A DNA stretch of 64,000 nucleotides, from the NCBI GenBank assembly GCA_016713325.1, contig JADJPJ010000025.1:1-64000 (forward strand), written 5' to 3'. Position numbers and translations under genes: made by a program. The notes below the pieces were generated by a model, which made no database searches, was not told where the DNA came from, and worked only from the letters and a program-made list of their open reading frames with translations. This DNA is from Candidatus Flexifilum affinis. Its GTDB lineage: Bacteria; Chloroflexota; Anaerolineae; Aggregatilineales; Phototrophicaceae. Position 1 is the first letter of the stretch; the number at the start of each line of letters is the position of its first letter. This document shows positions 17,339 through 25,151 of this stretch, one piece after another.

Positions 17339-18049
17339 TCAGGCGCCGCCTTTTTCTCCCCAGTGTACCGCCATCGTCTCGAACATGAAGGTCTTGTAGG
17401 TCACGTTGACGAAGCCCGCCGACTGCATCAGCGCCTTGAGTTCGTCCGGCGTCTTGAACTTCTGCGTCGATTCCGGCAGGTACTGGTAGGCGTCGGCATT
17501 GCCGCTGATCAGCCGGCCCAGTGTCGGAATTACGACCTTCAGGTGAATGAGGATGAAGGGGCGCAGCAGATTGTCCGGCGGCGGCGAGGTGTCGAGCGTG
17601 ACGATCCGCCCGCCCGGCTTGAGCACACGCTTCTGCTCGGCCAGCGCGCGGGGGATGTCGATCACGTTGCGCAGCAGATAGCCGGACACGACCGCGTCGA
17701 ATGTGCCGTCGGGATAGGGCAGGTTGAGCGCATCCGCGCCGCTCCACAGCACCTGATCGCCGAGCGGCAGCGTCTGACCGACCTGCATCATGCCGATCGA
17801 GAAATCGCCGCCGACCGCCTGGATGCCGGGCACCTGGCGCAGCCCCTCGAAAGCGATGTCGCCGGTGCCGGTCGCGAGATCGAGCAGCCGGTCGCCGGGC
17901 TTGAGCGCCGCCCGGGCGATCACGAAGCGCCGCCATTTCAGGTCCTGCCCGAAGGTCATGAGGCGGTTCATCAGGTTGTAGCGTCCGGCGATGCGGTCGA
18001 ACATGCCCTGGACGTATGCGGCGCGGTCTTTGCCTTGCAGTGTCGCCAT
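17339..18049 (-). CDS. ubiE: Demethylmenaquinone methyltransferase UbiE/MenG
   Basis: 236 aa SAM-dependent C-methyltransferase for the last step of menaquinone synthesis. Family signatures: MFDRIAGRYNLMNRLMTFGQ at the N-terminus (UbiE motif YDxMNxxxSxGxxxxWR), the SAM-binding LLDLATGTGDIAFE, and ALAEQKRVLKPGGRIVTLD. Start ATG 18049 gives the normal N-terminus; the frame is open upstream without a plausible start. It lies 74 bases upstream of the VOC gene. Confidence 0.9.
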   Translation of the reverse strand: MATLQGKDRAAYVQGMFDRIAGRYNLMNRLMTFGQDLKWRRFVIARAALKPGDRLLDLATGTGDIAFEGLRQVPGIQAVGGDFSIGMMQVGQTLPLGDQVLWSGADALNLPYPDGTFDAVVSGYLLRNVIDIPRALAEQKRVLKPGGRIVTLDTSPPPDNLLRPFILIHLKVVIPTLGRLISGNADAYQYLPESTQKFKTPDELKALMQSAGFVNVTYKTFMFETMAVHWGEKGGA

Positions 18050-18117
18050 GGTGCCTCGCAGAAAAGGAAGGAATGAGGGATGAGCGATGAGAGCAGGTTT
18101 GCCGATGGTTTTGCTGT

Positions 18118-18175
18118 GGGCGGACACGCCGGTCCGCCCCTACGCGACCATGTGCGATTGTAGGCGCACCCATGG
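18118..18175. repeat. Two adjacent palindromes of the variable-stem family
   Basis: GGGCGGACACGCCGGTCCGC followed by CCCTACGC, then in opposite orientation GTAGGCGCACCCATGGGTGCGC. Part of the intergenic family described in the findings. The remainder of 18050-18331 shows no gene. Confidence 0.7.
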
Positions 18176-18331
18176 GTGCGCTCATTCAAGACCCATCACC
18201 CACCCGGAACCGAAGGGACAGGGACGGCCCTGTCCACGATGATCCCGCGAAAGTGCACAGAAGTATAGCGGAATGCGATGAGACGCTGGTGAATTTGACG
18301 CGGAGAAGCGACTGCCCGGAAAGATGCCGCT

Positions 18332-18682
18332 TTATGAACCGTCGCGCTTGGCCAGCCGGGCCAGCAGTCCGGTGGTCGGCGCCGGAGGGGCGCTGCGCAT
18401 TTCGCCCGTCTGACGGGAGCGCTCGATGGCTTCGCGGTGCGTGCGCAGATAGTCGTCGATTTCCGCTCGGTGGGTCAGGTAATAGCCGATCACCGTGTAG
18501 ACATCGGCCAGCGGCACCATTTTGAAGCCCTCGTGAATCTGTTCCGGCGTTTCGCCATGCCGGAAGAAGGCGACCAGCGTTTCCAGCGTCAGGCGGGTAC
18601 CACTTACGCGAATGATTCCAGATTCGTCGGCACGCAGAGGCAGCGCGACTGATTCGGGCAGCAGCATTGAAGGAACCCTCAT
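18332..18682 (-). CDS. DUF433-domain protein (antitoxin-like)
   Basis: 116 aa. DUF433 features: SGTRLTLETLVAFFRHGETP, then IHEGFKMVPLADVYTVIGYY, a winged-helix-like module, followed by a charged tail (HRAEIDDYLRTHREAIE). Such proteins usually pair with a PIN-like (DUF5615) toxin encoded immediately downstream; none is seen in the 280 bases before ubiE. Start ATG 18682; MLLP at 18667 is an alternative. Confidence 0.75.
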   Translation of the reverse strand: MRVPSMLLPESVALPLRADESGIIRVSGTRLTLETLVAFFRHGETPEQIHEGFKMVPLADVYTVIGYYLTHRAEIDDYLRTHREAIERSRQTGEMRSAPPAPTTGLLARLAKRDGS

Positions 18683-18718
18683 GTTTATGCTATCGGACTG
18701 TGTTATAGTCTATGATAC

Positions 18719-18758
18719 TCCACGCACCTGTCAAATTTCCCACCCACTTGTCAAATTT
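18719..18758 (-). promoter_or_regulatory. Tandem 20-bp repeats upstream of the DUF433 gene
   Basis: Two direct copies, 17 of 20 bases identical, each on the minus strand containing AAATTTGACA. The proximal TTGACA can serve as a -35 box, with TATAAC 21 bases downstream. A likely operator/promoter; DUF433-type proteins are thought to autoregulate. The rest of 18683-18986 holds no supported gene. Confidence 0.4.
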
Positions 18759-18992
18759 CGTGAATTCCTTTACGATGTGTCCGCGAGGAGAGAGTGAAAC
18801 CGTGTATTTTCTTTGCAACACCGTCGTAATCACCATCATGTCCTTTGGCTCCAGGCCAGTTCCGGTGTCCAGCACATCCTCGCCTCACTAACACTTCTGT
18901 CATAACGAACTTTATCGTGAACTCAGAAGACGGGCGCGGATGCGCTCGTTTTTGATTCCGCCTGTCCAAGAGAAAGAGTACTGACCTTGAAC

Positions 18993-20363
18993 ATGAACAT
19001 CAGCGGCGGCATGCGCACCTTCCTCACCATCTGGCTGGGGCAGATCGTCTCCGTCACCGGCAGCGGCATGACCCGTTTCGCCCTGCTCATCTGGGCCTAC
19101 GACCAGACTCAGGAAGCGACGGCCGTCGCCCTGCTTGGCTTCGCGTCCTTCTTCTTCTACGTCATCCTCAGCCCGTTCGCCGGCGTCCTGGTCGATCGCT
19201 GGGACCGGCGTATCGTCATGCTGGTCTCGGATGGCGTGAGCGGCGTGTTCACCGCCCTGCTCCTGCTGCTGCTGGCGACCGGTTCGCTTCAGTTCTGGCA
19301 TGTCTTCGTCTATGAGGCTGTCGTGGGCGCGATGGAAGCCTTCCAGATGCCCGCCTTCACCTCGACGGTGACCGTCCTGGTGCCGTTCACCAAACGTGGA
19401 CGGATCAACGGGCTGCGCACGCTCGGCCACTCGATCACACGCATCCTCGCCCCGGCGCTGGGCGCGATTGTGCTGGGCGCCGCCGATCTGCGCGCCGTTA
19501 TGATGGTCGATCTGGCGACGTTCGCCGCCGCCTACGGGACGCTGCTGTTGGTGCGCGTGCCGCCGCCGGAGAAAAGCGAGGCCGGCGAGATGGGGCGAGG
19601 CAGCCTGCTCGGCGAGCTGCGCGCCGGCTGGCGCTATCTGGTGGCGCACAAGGGCTTGCTCTACCTGATTGTCCTGTTCACCGGCATCAACTTCATCGCC
19701 TCGCTCACCTACTTGAGCATCATGCCGACGATGATCCTGGCCCGCACCGGCGGCGACGAGGCAATGCTGGCCACCGTGCAGGGGGCGATGGGCCTGTCGG
19801 CGCTGGTCGGGGCGGTCGGGGTGACGCTGTGGATCGGCCAGGCCCGGCTGATCCGCTGGATCGTCATCGGCGGCGTGCTGTCGTTCATCTTCGGCGATCT
19901 GCTGATGGGCATGTCGCAGACGCTCGCGGCCTGGCTGCTGGCGGCGTTCGTCACCGAGTTCTTCGTGCCGTTCATCTTCAACGCCCAGCGCACCATCCTG
20001 CAAAACAAGGTGCCGCCGGATCTTCAGGGGCGCGTCTTCGCCCTCGACGGCACCCTGCGCGACATGATCATCCCACTCGGCTACCTGATCGCCGGCCCAC
20101 TTGCCGACCGCGTCTTCGAGCCGGCGATGCAGCCGGGCGGCGCGCTGGCCCCGATCTTCGGCAGCCTGTGGGGGACGGGGCCCGGCGCAGGGATGGGCAT
20201 CATGTACCTGGGCACGGCCATCACCGGCGCCATTCTGTGTTCGCTGGCCTGGGTCATCCCGTCGATCCGCAACGTCGAGCGCGATATTCCGGACTACGGC
20301 GTCCCCGCCCCGGAGCCGGCCGCGCCCGCCGAAGCGAAACCCGCGCCGGTGGCGGTGGGGTGA
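18993..20363 (+). CDS. Major facilitator superfamily transporter
   Basis: About 456 aa with twelve hydrophobic segments. N-terminal half has RFALLIWAYDQTQEATAVAL and the motif-A-like loop GVLVDRWDRRIVMLVSD; the second half has MGLSALVGAVGVTLWIG and the conserved NAQRTILQNKVPPDLQGRVF. This is the MFS_3-type (enterobactin/macrolide exporter-like) subfamily. Substrate unknown. A TTG six bases upstream (18987) is better spaced from AAAGAG and is a real alternative start. C-terminus ends in Pro/Ala-rich residues. Confidence 0.85.
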   Translation: MNISGGMRTFLTIWLGQIVSVTGSGMTRFALLIWAYDQTQEATAVALLGFASFFFYVILSPFAGVLVDRWDRRIVMLVSDGVSGVFTALLLLLLATGSLQFWHVFVYEAVVGAMEAFQMPAFTSTVTVLVPFTKRGRINGLRTLGHSITRILAPALGAIVLGAADLRAVMMVDLATFAAAYGTLLLVRVPPPEKSEAGEMGRGSLLGELRAGWRYLVAHKGLLYLIVLFTGINFIASLTYLSIMPTMILARTGGDEAMLATVQGAMGLSALVGAVGVTLWIGQARLIRWIVIGGVLSFIFGDLLMGMSQTLAAWLLAAFVTEFFVPFIFNAQRTILQNKVPPDLQGRVFALDGTLRDMIIPLGYLIAGPLADRVFEPAMQPGGALAPIFGSLWGTGPGAGMGIMYLGTAITGAILCSLAWVIPSIRNVERDIPDYGVPAPEPAAPAEAKPAPVAVG

Positions 20364-20424
20364 GAGAAGGGATGCAAGGCACCCGCTGTTTCTGGTATGG
20401 GGGCGGTCGCCCCGTGGGGCATTG

Positions 20425-20490
20425 CCGACCATGGTGGGCGGACACGCTGGTCCGCCCCTACGATTGTCTCGTTCATGGGGCAGGCATTTG
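20425..20490 (+). repeat. Variable-stem palindrome copy
   Basis: GGGCGGACACGCTGGTCCGC followed by CCCTACGATTGTCTC; nearly the same as 18118 but with a changed centre. Confidence 0.6.
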
Positions 20491-20495
20491 AGGGA

Positions 20496-21062
20496 TTACG
20501 GTTTTTCCGGCATCCACAGCGGGAAGAGATCGCTGGCCGGGTCCTGCGTCAGGTTGACCACCCCGGTGGACGTCTCGGCGTACAGCTCCCAGTTCCCGTC
20601 GCGCCGGGACATGAACACGGTCACGCCGTTCTGCGTCACCGCGCCGGAGTCGAGGGCCGCGTCGGCGGGGTCGGTGAGGGACTCGACCGGCACGGCGGCG
20701 GGGATCGCGTCGGCGTTCGCCTGCGCCGCCGCCCAATCGATGGCGTACAGGCCGGTTGCGCCGCCCTGCATCAGCCCGTCACGCTCGCTGGCGAAGAGAA
20801 TAACCCGGCTGTCGCGGGTGAAGACCGGCGACCAGTCGTCCTGCGGGGCGTCGGTCAGGCGGCGCGGTTCGCCCTCCCCGGCCGCGTCGGTGACGTAGAT
20901 GTCGTGCTGGCCGTCGACACGGTCGCTGGCGAACAGGACCTGCGCACCATCTGGCGACCAGGAGGCATACCAGTCGATGGACGGGCTGCGGCTGAGGTTG
21001 CGGTCCGCGCCGTCGCGGCGGACGTAGATTTCCATGTTCAGGTCGCGCAGCGAGACGATCAC
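20496..21062 (-). CDS. TolB/PD40-like beta-propeller protein, C-terminal part
   Basis: 188 aa of WD40-like (PD40) repeats: YASWSPDGAQVLFASDRVDG, HDIYVTDAAGEGEPRRLTD, VTVFMSRRDGNWELYAE. It continues the propeller begun at 21592. The junction is a GTGA overlap at 21059-21062, but one base shift in the upstream frame gives DIDGDDPLVIVSLRDL, so a frameshift within one gene is the simpler reading. Confidence 0.7.
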   Translation of the reverse strand: MIVSLRDLNMEIYVRRDGADRNLSRSPSIDWYASWSPDGAQVLFASDRVDGQHDIYVTDAAGEGEPRRLTDAPQDDWSPVFTRDSRVILFASERDGLMQGGATGLYAIDWAAAQANADAIPAAVPVESLTDPADAALDSGAVTQNGVTVFMSRRDGNWELYAETSTGVVNLTQDPASDLFPLWMPEKP

Positions 21063-21592
21063 CAGCGGATCATCCCCGTCGATGTCCCCAGCCCGCGCAC
21101 ATCCCAGTCGCCGCGCCCGTTCATCACAATGCTCATGAAAGTGGCCAGATCGGCGGCGGCCTGCGCGCGACCGCTGCCATCGGGATTCATCAGAAAGCCG
21201 CCCAACTGCGCGTCATCGGCCCGGCCCTCGTCGGAGAGGAACGAGATCTGCTCGCCGTCGAGCGCGTACGACGCGAACCCATCCTCGGCCCGGTTGCGGG
21301 TCAGGTTGGAGAGGGCGCCGCTGGCCAGATCGAGCGTGTAGACGTCCCAGTCGCCGTCGCGGTCGGACATGAAGATGATCGTGCCGCTCAGACCGGCGAG
21401 GGCCGGCGAATGATCTGCTGCCGCTTCTGCCGTGGCGCTGCCGTCCGCATCCAACGCTTCGGCGGGCGGCGGGCCGGCATTCCGGCGTGAGAGCACGGCG
21501 GCGACCAGGGCGATCAGCAGCACGAAGCCGAGCAGGAACACGGTGGCGCTCGTCGAACGGCGCGGTGGTGGGTTGGGCGGCGAGGCGGACAC
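21059..21592 (-). CDS. TolB/PD40-like beta-propeller protein, membrane-anchored N-terminal part
   Basis: 177 aa. A Pro-rich start, then one membrane anchor (VFLLGFVLLIALVAAVLS), a linker, and two PD40 blades (IIFMSDRDGDWDVYTLDLAS and ASYALDGEQISFLSDEG). It ends prematurely just where the frame of the C-terminal part takes over. It starts four bases downstream of the aldo/keto reductase stop, so they share a transcript. Likely an extracytoplasmic protein; ligand unknown. Confidence 0.7.
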   Translation of the reverse strand: MSASPPNPPPRRSTSATVFLLGFVLLIALVAAVLSRRNAGPPPAEALDADGSATAEAAADHSPALAGLSGTIIFMSDRDGDWDVYTLDLASGALSNLTRNRAEDGFASYALDGEQISFLSDEGRADDAQLGGFLMNPDGSGRAQAAADLATFMSIVMNGRGDWDVRGLGTSTGMIRW

Positions 21593-21595
21593 GGA

Positions 21596-22606
21596 TCAGC
21601 CAGAGGTGCGCAGGTTGCGCGTGACGAATTCGTACGGGTAGGGCAGCGACAGGGCGCTGATCTCATCCAGACGGGCGCGCTGCTCATCGGGCAGGGTCCA
21701 GCCGATGGCGCCCAGGTTGTCCTGAAGCTGCTTCATGCGGCGCGCCCCGGTGATCGGCGCGGTCACGCCCGGCTGATCCTTGACCCAGTTGAGGGCTACC
21801 TGCGCCGGTGTCTTGCCGACCGCTTCGGCCACCTCGACCAGCGTCTCGATCACGCTCCAGGTGCGCTCGTTGTTGTACGTCTCCCAGCCCTCCGACCAGT
21901 TGTTGCGGGTGGCCCGGGCGACGCGCGAGTCGTCTTCCGGCAGTTCCATGCCCCGGCGGTAGCGGCCAGTCAGCCAACCGCCGCGCAGCGGGCTCCAGGG
22001 GATGATGCCCAGCCCCTCGTTCTGGCAGACCTCGACCAGCTCCCATTCGATCGCGCGGTCGAGCAGGTTGTAGAGCGGCTGCAGGCAGGTGAATGGCTCC
22101 CACCCGTGCCGCGCCGCCAGATCGACGGCCTTCTGGAGCTGCGAGGGCTTGTAGTTGCTGACGCCCAGGTAGCGCACCTTGCCGCTCTGCACCAGCGTGT
22201 CGAGGGTGGACAGCGTCTCCTCCAGCGGGGTCAGGTTGTCCCAGCAGTGGACCTGATAGAGATCCACGTAGTCGACCTGGAGTCGGCGCAGGCTGTTGTG
22301 AATCGCGTCGAGGATGTGCTTGCGCCCCAGGCCGACCTGGTTGACGTCGTCGCCCATGGGGAAGCGCACTTTGGTGGCGATGACCCACGCTTCGCGGTTC
22401 TGGTTCCTGAGCCAGCGGCCCACGACCTCCTCGCTGCCGCCCCGGCTGTAGACGTCGGCGGTGTCGATGAAATTGCCCCCGGCGGCGGCGAAGGCGTCCA
22501 TCATGGCGAAGCTCGTCGGCTCGTCGGCCTCGCGCCCGAAGGTCATGGCCCCCAGGCACAGTTCGCTGACCCGCAGGCCAGTTTTGCCCATCAGACGATA
22601 GTTCAT
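21596..22606 (-). CDS. Aldo/keto reductase
   Basis: 336 aa NADPH-dependent oxidoreductase. Catalytic tetrad visible: Asp and Tyr in [18 protein letters not shown], Lys in VIATKVRF, His in YQVHCWD. Cofactor-binding [17 protein letters not shown] lies near the C-terminus. The first ATG (22612) is only two bases from AGGAGGG, so ATG 22606 with eight-base spacing ([14 protein letters not shown]) is preferred. Substrate unknown. Confidence 0.88.
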   Translation of the reverse strand: MNYRLMGKTGLRVSELCLGAMTFGREADEPTSFAMMDAFAAAGGNFIDTADVYSRGGSEEVVGRWLRNQNREAWVIATKVRFPMGDDVNQVGLGRKHILDAIHNSLRRLQVDYVDLYQVHCWDNLTPLEETLSTLDTLVQSGKVRYLGVSNYKPSQLQKAVDLAARHGWEPFTCLQPLYNLLDRAIEWELVEVCQNEGLGIIPWSPLRGGWLTGRYRRGMELPEDDSRVARATRNNWSEGWETYNNERTWSVIETLVEVAEAVGKTPAQVALNWVKDQPGVTAPITGARRMKQLQDNLGAIGWTLPDEQRARLDEISALSLPYPYEFVTRNLRTSG

Positions 22607-22660
22607 ATGCATTCCCTCCTAGTGATACAGGCGATGATACCGCAGGAGCCGGAAAATCAA

Positions 22661-22702
22661 GAAACCTCCCACCCAACCGGGTTGTGGTCGGGGGGAGGTT
22701 TC
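22661..22702. terminator. Hairpin between SPFH gene and aldo/keto reductase
   Basis: GAAACCTCCC paired with GGGAGGTTTC around a 22-base loop that itself contains an AACC/GGTT pair. Weak T-run on the minus strand, so a moderate terminator for the SPFH transcript. The rest of 22607-22869 has no gene. Confidence 0.5.
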
Positions 22703-22869
22703 CATTATCGCAGTGGATCGTGGTCGACCCCTGCGCTCAGTCGGGGCGTGGATGGCAACCGCCATCCGATTGCCCGATGCTGATGCTGCACCCTGGTTGC
22801 GTGGATACGCCGACCAGGGACCTTCACCGTAGCGGGGAGACAGGCTCTCCGCTGCAGTTGAGTACGCGC

Positions 22870-23355
22870 TTAGCCGCCGCCCGCCGGTGTCGGGGTCAGC
22901 TCCGGAACAATCGTCGCCGGCGTCAGATCCGGGACCTGCGGTGCGACGAAGTCGGGGTTGGCGGCGATGCTCTCGAAGTCGAACAAGAACGGACTGTTGG
23001 ACGGCACCAGCGCCAGGCTGATGTTGTCGGCCAGGCTCTGGATGTACTGGTACTGAATCAGAGTCGGGTTGGCGGCGATCTGCTGGCTGACCAGACGCAG
23101 GCCTTCGGCTTCCGCCTGGGCGCGCAGGATGATGGCCTGCGCTTCACCTTCGGCGCGGGTGATCTCGGCATCGCGTTCGCCCTCGGCGACGGCGCGGGCC
23201 TGGGCGGCTTCCTGCTCACGCTGCTGGACGATCAGACGGGCGCGGGCGGCTTCCTGCTGGGCGATCTGCGCATTTTCAATCGACTGTGAGAACTGCTCCG
23301 AGAAGGTGATATCGCGCACCAGGAGATCGTTAAGGGTTAGACCTTCGGCCACCAT
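22870..23355 (-). CDS. SPFH/prohibitin-like protein, C-terminal part
   Basis: 161 aa. Long Ala/Glu/Gln-rich helix characteristic of SPFH proteins: IENAQIAQQEAARARLIVQQ and AEGERDAEITRAEGEAQAII, then LVSQQIAANPTLIQYQYIQS and a tail ending TPTPAGGG. It continues the protein started at 23965; the true join is in frame upstream through GDQLATSIQEALATRMVAEG at about 23400-23345. Confidence 0.75.
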   Translation of the reverse strand: MVAEGLTLNDLLVRDITFSEQFSQSIENAQIAQQEAARARLIVQQREQEAAQARAVAEGERDAEITRAEGEAQAIILRAQAEAEGLRLVSQQIAANPTLIQYQYIQSLADNISLALVPSNSPFLFDFESIAANPDFVAPQVPDLTPATIVPELTPTPAGGG

Positions 23356-23965
23356 ACGGGTCGCCAGCGCTTCCTGGATCGACGTCGCCAGTTGATCGCC
23401 CAGAACCGTAAATCTCCTCGGCGGCGTAGCCGGAAATCACGTCACGGACAAAGCTGCGCGCCGTCGGACGGACGAAATCTTCGGTATAGCGGTCGCGCCA
23501 GCGAATATGCACCATATCGGCATCCAGTGGATTGACGGCGAAGATGATGGTGATATCCAGGCCCACTTCCTGACCGTCGCGCGTCCGGGCGCGAACCGCA
23601 TCGTCGCCGGTGCGAGCGCCTTCGGCGGTCGTTCCGGACATGGTGTATTCCTGCTGGTCAATCCGGTAGAGCGTGTATTCCTGCACGCCGGGGATGATGA
23701 TGCTGGTACCGGAGCGACGTGGATCTTCCTCCACGTTACCGGTCAGGCTGTTAAAGACGACGGCGACTTCCTGCGGCTGAACAATCAGGATACCCTGGCC
23801 GACAATGGCGAAAAGCGCGCCAACAATCAGACCGACGATGGCGAGTGTGATTCCGGCGCGGACCGGCCGTCCCTGCGATGCCGACAGCACCACTAGCGCG
23901 ATGCCGCCCAGAAATGCCAGGAACCCGACCAACGATAGGGTGCTTAGAACTCCCGCTATCCCCAT
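23330..23965 (-). CDS. SPFH/prohibitin-like protein, N-terminal part (frameshifted)
   Basis: Two hydrophobic helices (LSTLSLVGFLAFLGGIALVV and AGITLAIVGLIVGALFAIVG) precede the SPFH domain: ILIVQPQEVAVVFNSLTGNV, SGTSIIIPGVQEYTLYRI, VGLDITIIFAVNP and DRYTEDFVRPTARSFVRDVI. The frame is lost at EEIYG (about 23405); one inserted or missing base restores VLGDQLATSIQEAL. Scaffold or HflK/C-like membrane organiser. Together with the next piece this would make a normal protein of about 365 aa. Confidence 0.75.
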   Translation of the reverse strand: MGIAGVLSTLSLVGFLAFLGGIALVVLSASQGRPVRAGITLAIVGLIVGALFAIVGQGILIVQPQEVAVVFNSLTGNVEEDPRRSGTSIIIPGVQEYTLYRIDQQEYTMSGTTAEGARTGDDAVRARTRDGQEVGLDITIIFAVNPLDADMVHIRWRDRYTEDFVRPTARSFVRDVISGYAAEEIYGSGRSTGDVDPGSAGDPYGGRRSNP

Positions 23966-24071
23966 TCCAAACTCCTTCCCCCATGCAGACTACGAGGGTA
24001 TATGAATGTAAGCTTTCAAGGTTTATACGCAGAGATTATAACACCCGTCGCTGAGAGCCCGATAAGTCGGA

Positions 24072-24141
24072 GGCTATCCCCCGAGAATTGGGGGATAGAG
24101 TCGTCTGCGTCTATCGGGGTGGAGGGCACACTGGCTACAAT
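24072..24141 (+). promoter_or_regulatory. Palindrome plus -10 element upstream of the Lgt-like gene
   Basis: CTATCCCCC-GAGAATT-GGGGGATAG followed 38 bases later by TACAATTAGGGA, a good -10 box. A very similar pair of elements precedes the gene at 30901. No convincing -35. Confidence 0.4.
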
Positions 24142-24171
24142 TAGGGACATGCATTTGTACGGCACTGACTC

Positions 24172-24513
24172 ATGTCTCCGACCCTGACTCTGCTTGGGCT
24201 CACCGTGCCGATCTTCAGCCTGTCGCTGTTCGGCGCGGCGCTGATCGGCACGGCCTGGGCGGCCCGTCGTACCGGCTGGCCGCTGGGCCTGACGGTCGAT
24301 CTCGCCCTGGTGGCGGCGGCCGGCGCGCTGATCGGCGGGCGGGTCGAGCATGTGCTGCTGCACTGGGCCGACTGGTTCAGCGCACACCCGGAGGAGATCG
24401 TTCGGCTGAGTCTGGGGGGGCTGGGCTGGCACGGCGCGGTGGTGGGCGGGCTGGTGGGGGTAGGGATGTTTTACCTCACCCCCGGCCCCCTCTCCGCCCG
24501 GAGAGGGGAGTGA
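24172..24513 (+). CDS. Lgt-like (prolipoprotein diacylglyceryl transferase family) protein, interrupted N-terminal part
   Basis: 113 aa, of which the first 100 are family-like: LTVPIFSLSLFGAALIGTAW, GALIGGRVEHVLLHW and GGLGWHGAVVGGLVGVGM, corresponding to the GGR and HGG(x)xG regions of Lgt. The last residues (LTPGPLSARRGE) are translated from an inserted hairpin-rich repeat, where the gene breaks off. Lgt transfers diacylglycerol to lipoprotein cysteines. It is shorter and more diverged than a true Lgt. Confidence 0.6.
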   Translation: MSPTLTLLGLTVPIFSLSLFGAALIGTAWAARRTGWPLGLTVDLALVAAAGALIGGRVEHVLLHWADWFSAHPEEIVRLSLGGLGWHGAVVGGLVGVGMFYLTPGPLSARRGE

Positions 24514-24682
24514 GCGCTCTTCCAGTGTTGAGGGGGGAGACCACCCTCACTCGACCCCTCTCCCCCAGCGGGGAGAGGGAGAGGGGAAAGGAGCGGCAGA
24601 GCGTGGGGAGGAGCGTCTTTCCGACCAGGCGCCGCGCGACAGGCCCCCCCTCTCCACCTGGAGAGGGGGTCGGGGGGTGAGG
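24474..24682. mobile_element. Hairpin-rich insertion (CCTCACCCCC family) splitting the Lgt-like gene
   Basis: About 209 bases bounded by inverted ends: CCTCACCCCCGGCCCCCTC on the left and GGGGGTCGGGGGGTGAGG on the right, each followed inward by a CTCTCC/GGAGAG hairpin. Lgt-like coding sequence is on both sides but out of frame. No coding capacity. It behaves like a non-autonomous (MITE-like) element. Confidence 0.55.
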
Positions 24683-24689
24683 TTAACGG

Positions 24690-25142
24690 GTGAGGGGCTG
24701 GATCTCTTTTGCGCCGGCCCTGGCGCTGCTGGCGCTCGGCGGCTGGATCGGCTGCGCGGCGGCGGTGTGCGCCTGGGGCAAAGAGGTCACCACGCTGGCC
24801 GACTATCCGGCATGGGCGGTCGGCTGGACGCGCGATGTATACAACCTGTACGCGCCGCGCTATAACACGCAGCTTTACGGGGCGGCGCTGGCGATCGGGC
24901 TGCTGATCGTCGCCGTCTGGAGGCCTGCGCAGAGTGCGGGGCGCTTCTGGCTGGTCCTGGCGCTGCTCGGCGCGGGCATGGCTTTGATCGGTTTCTGGCG
25001 GGCCGACCCCGTCCCGGTCGTCTTTGGGCTGCGGGCGGATCAGATCGCCGATGTGGTGGTGGCGGGATGGGCCGCCGTGTTATACGTCTACTCCCAGCGG
25101 CGCCCACGCCGCCTTCGCGGGCAGGTGACTCAAGGAGGGTGA
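24690..25142 (+). CDS. Lgt-like protein, C-terminal part after the insertion
   Basis: 150 aa with three hydrophobic segments: FAPALALLALGGWIGCAAAV, then RYNTQLYGAALAIGLLIV (the Lgt-like PTQLYE-type segment) and FWLVLALLGAGMALIGFW, ending with a basic tail. It continues the gene started at 24172 but in another frame. GTG 24690 is nominal; it may not be translated. Confidence 0.55.
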   Translation: MRGWISFAPALALLALGGWIGCAAAVCAWGKEVTTLADYPAWAVGWTRDVYNLYAPRYNTQLYGAALAIGLLIVAVWRPAQSAGRFWLVLALLGAGMALIGFWRADPVPVVFGLRADQIADVVVAGWAAVLYVYSQRRPRRLRGQVTQGG

Positions 25143-25151
25143 AAGCACGAC

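Noticed and set aside
15612..17399. 595-codon open frame on the plus strand crossing 16434
   Set aside because: Off-frame shadow of the SH3-domain gene that runs through a strong terminator and antisense of the next genes.
18690..18969. Short minus-strand frames upstream of the MFS gene
   Set aside because: No ribosome-binding site, no family resemblance, and they overlap the repeat-bearing promoter of the DUF433 gene.
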